From positions 248,001-312,000 of the forward strand of contig NZ_JANHDH010000001.1 in the NCBI RefSeq assembly GCF_026616195.1: a stretch of 64,000 bases of DNA, given 5' to 3'. The stretch comes from Haloarchaeobius amylolyticus. GTDB lineage: Archaea > Halobacteriota > Halobacteria > Halobacteriales > Natrialbaceae. The position numbers were made by a program, and so were the translations under genes. The stretch's first letter is position 1, and the number at the start of each line of letters is the position of its first letter. The notes below the pieces were generated by a model. The model ran no database searches. It was not told the origin of the DNA and saw only the letters and a program-made list of their open reading frames with translations. Positions 60,820 to 64,000 of this stretch are shown in pieces.

Positions 60820-62709
60820 ATGACCGAGACGACACCGACAGACGACGAAGACGACGACACGTTCGAGGAGCAGCGAGACCGGGTCGACCGGCCGATGGTC
60901 CGACTGTTCCGCGAGTACGGCCGCGACCACTGGGTCGCCATCGTCGGCGGCGTCCTCATGGGTATCGCCGCCCACACGATGGCCCTGCTGCCGACGTACG
61001 TCCTCGCAGAGACCATCGACGCGGTCTTCCTCCAGACGAAGCCGCAGTACTCGCTCCCGCTGGTCCCGCAGGCGCTGGTCCCGGCGAGCAGGACCGGGCA
61101 GTTCTGGTTCTCGCTCGGGCTGGTCGGGCTGACGTACCTGAGCTCCTCGCTGTTCACCTGGCTGATGGGGCTGGGGCTGAACTCCTTCGCCCAGTCGGTC
61201 CAGCACAACGTCCGCGCGGACAGCTACGACGCCATGCAGCGACTCGACTACGAGTTCTTCGCCGACAAGCAGACCGGCGAGCTCATGAGCGTCCTGAACA
61301 ACGACGTGAACCGCCTCGAGCAGTTCCTCAACGGTGGCATCTTCATCGCCACGATGCTGTTCGTGAACGTGGGCGTGACCGCCGTGCTGCTGGCGTACCT
61401 CCAGTGGCAGCTGGCGCTGCTGACAATGATCACGGTCCCGCTCATCGGGTTCTTCACGTACAAGTTCGTCCAGACGATCCAGCCGATGTACTCCGAGGTA
61501 CGCTCGACGGTCGGGCAGCTCAACTCCAGGTTAGAAAACAACCTCGGCGGCATCGAGGTCATCAAGGCCAGCACGACCGAGGACTTCGAGGCCGACCGCG
61601 TCACCGACGCCTCCCAGGAGTACTACGACAAGAACTGGGACGCCATCACGACGCGCGTGAAGTTCTTCCCGGGCCTGCGCTTCACCGCCGGCATCGGGTT
61701 CGTACTGACCTTCGCGGTCGGTGGCCACTGGGTGCTGACGAACCAGGCCCCGCCGTTCATGAGTGGCACGCTCCGGGTCGGGACGTTCGTCGCGTTCGTC
61801 TACCTCGGCCAGCGGTTCATCTGGCCGATGAGCCAGTTCGGCGAACTCGTGAACCTCTACCAGAACGCCCGCGCCTCGGCCGAGCGTATCTTCGGCCTGA
61901 TGGACGAGCCGAGCACCCTCGGCGGCGGCGAGGACCTGCCGGACCTCGCGGTCCACGACGGCACCGTCGCCTACGACCACGTCACCTTCGGCTACGACGA
62001 CGAGGAGACCGTCCTCGAGGACGTCTCCTTCGAGGTCTCCGGCGGCGAGATGCTGGCGCTCGTCGGCCCGACCGGGGCCGGCAAGTCCACCGTCCTGAAG
62101 TTGCTGTTACGGCTCTACGACGTGGACTCGGGGGCCATCAGCATCGACGGGCATGACATCCGCGAGGTCTCGCCCGAGAGCCTCCGGGACTCGGTGGGCT
62201 ACGTCAGCCAGGACACCTACCTGTTCTACGGGAGTGTCCGCGACAACATCGCCTACGGGCAGTTCGACGCCACGGACGAGGAGATCCGCGAGGCCGCGAA
62301 GGCCGCCGACGCCCACGAGTTCATCACCGACTTCGAGGACGGCTACGACACCGAGGTCGGCGAGCGCGGCGTGAAGCTCTCCGGTGGCCAGCGCCAGCGC
62401 ATCGGTATCGCCCGCGTGCTCCTGCGCGACCCGGACATCCTCCTGCTCGACGAGGCGACCTCCGACGTTGACACGGAGACCGAGTTGCGCATCCAGGAGA
62501 GCATCGAGGACCTCGTCGCCGACCGCACCGTCGTCGCCATCGCCCACCGGCTCTCGACGGTGAAGGACGCCGACCAGATACTCGTGCTCGAGGACGGCCG
62601 CGTCGAGGAGCGCGGCACCCACGACGAGCTGCTCGAGGAGGACGGCACCTACGCCGACCTCTGGGGCGTGCAGGCCGGGGAACTGGAGACCATCCCCGGC
62701 ATGGCCTGA
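60820..62709 (+). CDS. ABC exporter (MsbA/McjD-like half transporter)
   Basis: 629 residues. Acidic cytoplasmic head of about 20, six membrane segments (about 30-330; DYEFFADKQTGELMSVLNND is the coupling region), then an ATPase with Walker A GPTGAGKSTVLKLLLRL, signature LSGGQRQRIGIARVLLRD, Walker B ILLLDEATSDVD and H-loop AIAHRLS. Homodimeric or heterodimeric export of lipid, drug or peptide; cargo unknown, and no cargo gene is adjacent. Confidence 0.93.
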   Translation: MTETTPTDDEDDDTFEEQRDRVDRPMVRLFREYGRDHWVAIVGGVLMGIAAHTMALLPTYVLAETIDAVFLQTKPQYSLPLVPQALVPASRTGQFWFSLGLVGLTYLSSSLFTWLMGLGLNSFAQSVQHNVRADSYDAMQRLDYEFFADKQTGELMSVLNNDVNRLEQFLNGGIFIATMLFVNVGVTAVLLAYLQWQLALLTMITVPLIGFFTYKFVQTIQPMYSEVRSTVGQLNSRLENNLGGIEVIKASTTEDFEADRVTDASQEYYDKNWDAITTRVKFFPGLRFTAGIGFVLTFAVGGHWVLTNQAPPFMSGTLRVGTFVAFVYLGQRFIWPMSQFGELVNLYQNARASAERIFGLMDEPSTLGGGEDLPDLAVHDGTVAYDHVTFGYDDEETVLEDVSFEVSGGEMLALVGPTGAGKSTVLKLLLRLYDVDSGAISIDGHDIREVSPESLRDSVGYVSQDTYLFYGSVRDNIAYGQFDATDEEIREAAKAADAHEFITDFEDGYDTEVGERGVKLSGGQRQRIGIARVLLRDPDILLLDEATSDVDTETELRIQESIEDLVADRTVVAIAHRLSTVKDADQILVLEDGRVEERGTHDELLEEDGTYADLWGVQAGELETIPGMA

Positions 62710-62819
62710 ACAGGTCGGCGCACCCGGTCACACCACCCCCATGACGTAACTTATTCTGGTTACATTCCCCCTTGCCTGGACACCGAACTTAATAACACTG
62801 ATGCACAAGGGGTTGGTAC

Positions 62820-63818
62820 ATGCTGACAGACGAGTTCGGGCGCGAGGTCACCGGGGTCCGGGTCTCCCTCACCGACCGGTGCAACTTCGACTGTGTCTAC
62901 TGTCACAACGAGGGGCTGGGGGACACGCGGGGACCGATGGACCCACGTGACCACGAGATGAGCGCCGACGACGTGGTCCGCTTCCTCGAGGTCGTCGCCG
63001 AGTTCGGCGTCGACAGCGTGAAGTTCACCGGCGGCGAGCCGATGCTCCGGCAGGACCTCGAAGAGATAATCCGGCGCACGCCCGACTCGATGGAGGTCTC
63101 GATGACGACCAACGGGACCTTCCTGCCCGGCCGGGCCGGGGACCTCGTCGACGCGGGCCTCGAACGCGTCAACGTCTCGCAGGACGCGATGGACCCCGAG
63201 GCGTTCGCCGAGGTCACGAAGTCCGGCGCCTACGACCGCGTCATGGAGGGCGTGGAGGCGGCGCTGGACGCCGGCCTCGACCCCGTGAAGCTCAACATGG
63301 TCGTGTTCGAGCGCACCGCGGGCTACGTCCCCGACATGGTCGACCACGTCGCCGCGAACCGCGGGCTCCGGCTCCAGCTCATCGAGTACATGCCCGAACT
63401 CACGGGCAACCCCGAGTGGGCCATCGACATCCAGCGGGTCCACGACTGGCTGGCCGAGCAGGCCGAGGAGATCGAACACCGCGAGATGCACGACCGCAAG
63501 CGGTACTGGATCGGCGGGACGCGGGCCTCGGGCGAGGGCGGCATGGTCGAGATCGTCGACCCCGTCGAGAACCCGACGTTCTGTGCGAACTGCCACCGGG
63601 TCCGGGTGACCCACGACGGCTACCTCAAGGGCTGTCTGAACCGCAACGACGACCTGAAGCCGATGGGCGACATGACGAAACCCGAGATCCGCGAGGCCTT
63701 CCGCCAGACCGTGGCCGAGCGCGTCCCCTACTACGGCGAGTACATGGTCCGCAACGGCGACGGCGAGTGGGAGATCAACGACGAGTACGTCGACGCGCCG
63801 CCCCAGACCTCGGACTGA
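62820..63818 (+). CDS. moaA: GTP 3',8-cyclase MoaA
   Basis: 332 residues. Radical-SAM cluster motif CNFDCVYC (Cys-x3-Cys-x2-Cys), then [29 protein letters not shown], and the C-terminal cluster cysteines in [20 protein letters not shown]. It makes the first pterin precursor of the molybdenum cofactor. TATA-like CTTAATAA at about 62789-62796 is 27 bases upstream, leaderless. An insertion-type loop [20 protein letters not shown] replaces a shorter bacterial stretch. Confidence 0.94.
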   Translation: MLTDEFGREVTGVRVSLTDRCNFDCVYCHNEGLGDTRGPMDPRDHEMSADDVVRFLEVVAEFGVDSVKFTGGEPMLRQDLEEIIRRTPDSMEVSMTTNGTFLPGRAGDLVDAGLERVNVSQDAMDPEAFAEVTKSGAYDRVMEGVEAALDAGLDPVKLNMVVFERTAGYVPDMVDHVAANRGLRLQLIEYMPELTGNPEWAIDIQRVHDWLAEQAEEIEHREMHDRKRYWIGGTRASGEGGMVEIVDPVENPTFCANCHRVRVTHDGYLKGCLNRNDDLKPMGDMTKPEIREAFRQTVAERVPYYGEYMVRNGDGEWEINDEYVDAPPQTSD

Positions 63819-63839
63819 CCGCCCCGCAGGGGTCTCCTT

Positions 63840-64000
63840 CTACCGTTTCGACTCGGCGTCCCTGACGGCCTTCCAGACGACCTTCGAGAGCGACGGGTGG
63901 ACGTGGACCGTGTCGGCGAGGTCGGGAACCCGCAGGCCGGCGCGTTTCGCCACGACGACCTCGTGCAGCAGGGTCGACGCCTCGTCGCCGAAGACGTGGA
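63840..64000 (-). CDS. disulfide oxidoreductase C terminus, cut by window
   Basis: Last 52 codons of a gene entering from the right edge: VFGDEASTLLHEVVVAKRAG, VHVHPSLSKVVWKAVRDAES. This is the dimerisation domain of pyridine-nucleotide disulfide oxidoreductases (dihydrolipoyl dehydrogenase/mercuric reductase type), with the catalytic His in VHPSLSK. Convergent with moaA. Confidence 0.75.
   Translation of the reverse strand, partial: HVFGDEASTLLHEVVVAKRAGLRVPDLADTVHVHPSLSKVVWKAVRDAESKR

Noticed and set aside
1..64000. Long open frames on the opposite strand of nearly every gene
   Set aside because: High-GC codon bias with C/G third bases leaves few stops in antisense frames; these reads are Arg/Val/Glu-rich and lack domains. 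Treated as shadows.

Overview
The window comes from a haloarchaeon (class Halobacteria). It is GC-rich, its proteins are very acidic, and many starts are leaderless ATGs 25-32 nt after a TATA box. Twin-arginine lipoproteins are common, and there is an Orc1/Cdc6 gene beside an origin-type repeat array. Several families are haloarchaeal specialities (class III PHA synthase with an AbrB regulator, Ser-type thiolase plus OB-fold partner, DUF7504). It is chromosomal or megaplasmid sequence with housekeeping genes (pgk, moaA, Mrp, two tRNAs).

Layout. 1-6.1 kb: an iron-uptake locus on the minus strand (substrate-binding protein, permease, ATPase) flanked by two sugar-transfer genes. Two near-identical TTTAGG-N4-CCTAAA palindromes sit in its promoters and look like operators of a DtxR/Idr-type iron repressor. 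6.3-11 kb: polyhydroxyalkanoate (PHA) genes phaJ, phaR-phaP, phaE-phaC, phaB. 11.1-14.7 kb: a lipoprotein, orc1/cdc6 and a replication origin with twelve ORB-like repeats. 14.7-16.2 kb: a two-subunit haloarchaeal beta-ketothiolase. 16.3-27.2 kb: mixed genes including two thioredoxins, a nuclease, an HxlR regulator with a cysteine-rich tail divergent from a 60-residue protein with 11 cysteines, and an M20 peptidase. 27.3-34.7 kb: an accessory-looking segment ending at tRNA-Thr, with a membrane-spanning calcium-repeat/winged-helix regulator, a 1.5-thousand-residue repeat protein and a lipoprotein overlapping its 3' end. 34.7-42.1 kb: GNAT, pgk and a branched-chain amino-acid type ABC transporter. 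42.2-45.8 kb: CBS protein, GTP cyclohydrolase III, membrane protein, lipoprotein. 45.9-52.6 kb: a full methylaspartate-cycle module (mct, mamA, mamB, mal, mch, C-C lyase). 52.6-64 kb: PAS histidine kinase, tRNA-Ser with downstream copies of its 3' end, uracil-DNA glycosylase, HtpX protease, Mrp ATPase, ABC exporter, moaA and the end of a disulfide oxidoreductase.

How it fits together. Thiolase, PhaB, PhaJ and PhaEC make and polymerise hydroxyacyl-CoA. The methylaspartate cycle turns acetyl-CoA into glyoxylate plus propionyl-CoA, and propionyl-CoA is also the precursor of the 3-hydroxyvalerate units in haloarchaeal PHA. Carbon storage and acetyl-CoA assimilation are therefore encoded within 45 kb. 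The least explained parts are the giant repeat protein with its lipoprotein partner, the cysteine-rich pair at 23.3-24.05 kb, and the iron-controlled glycosyltransferase.
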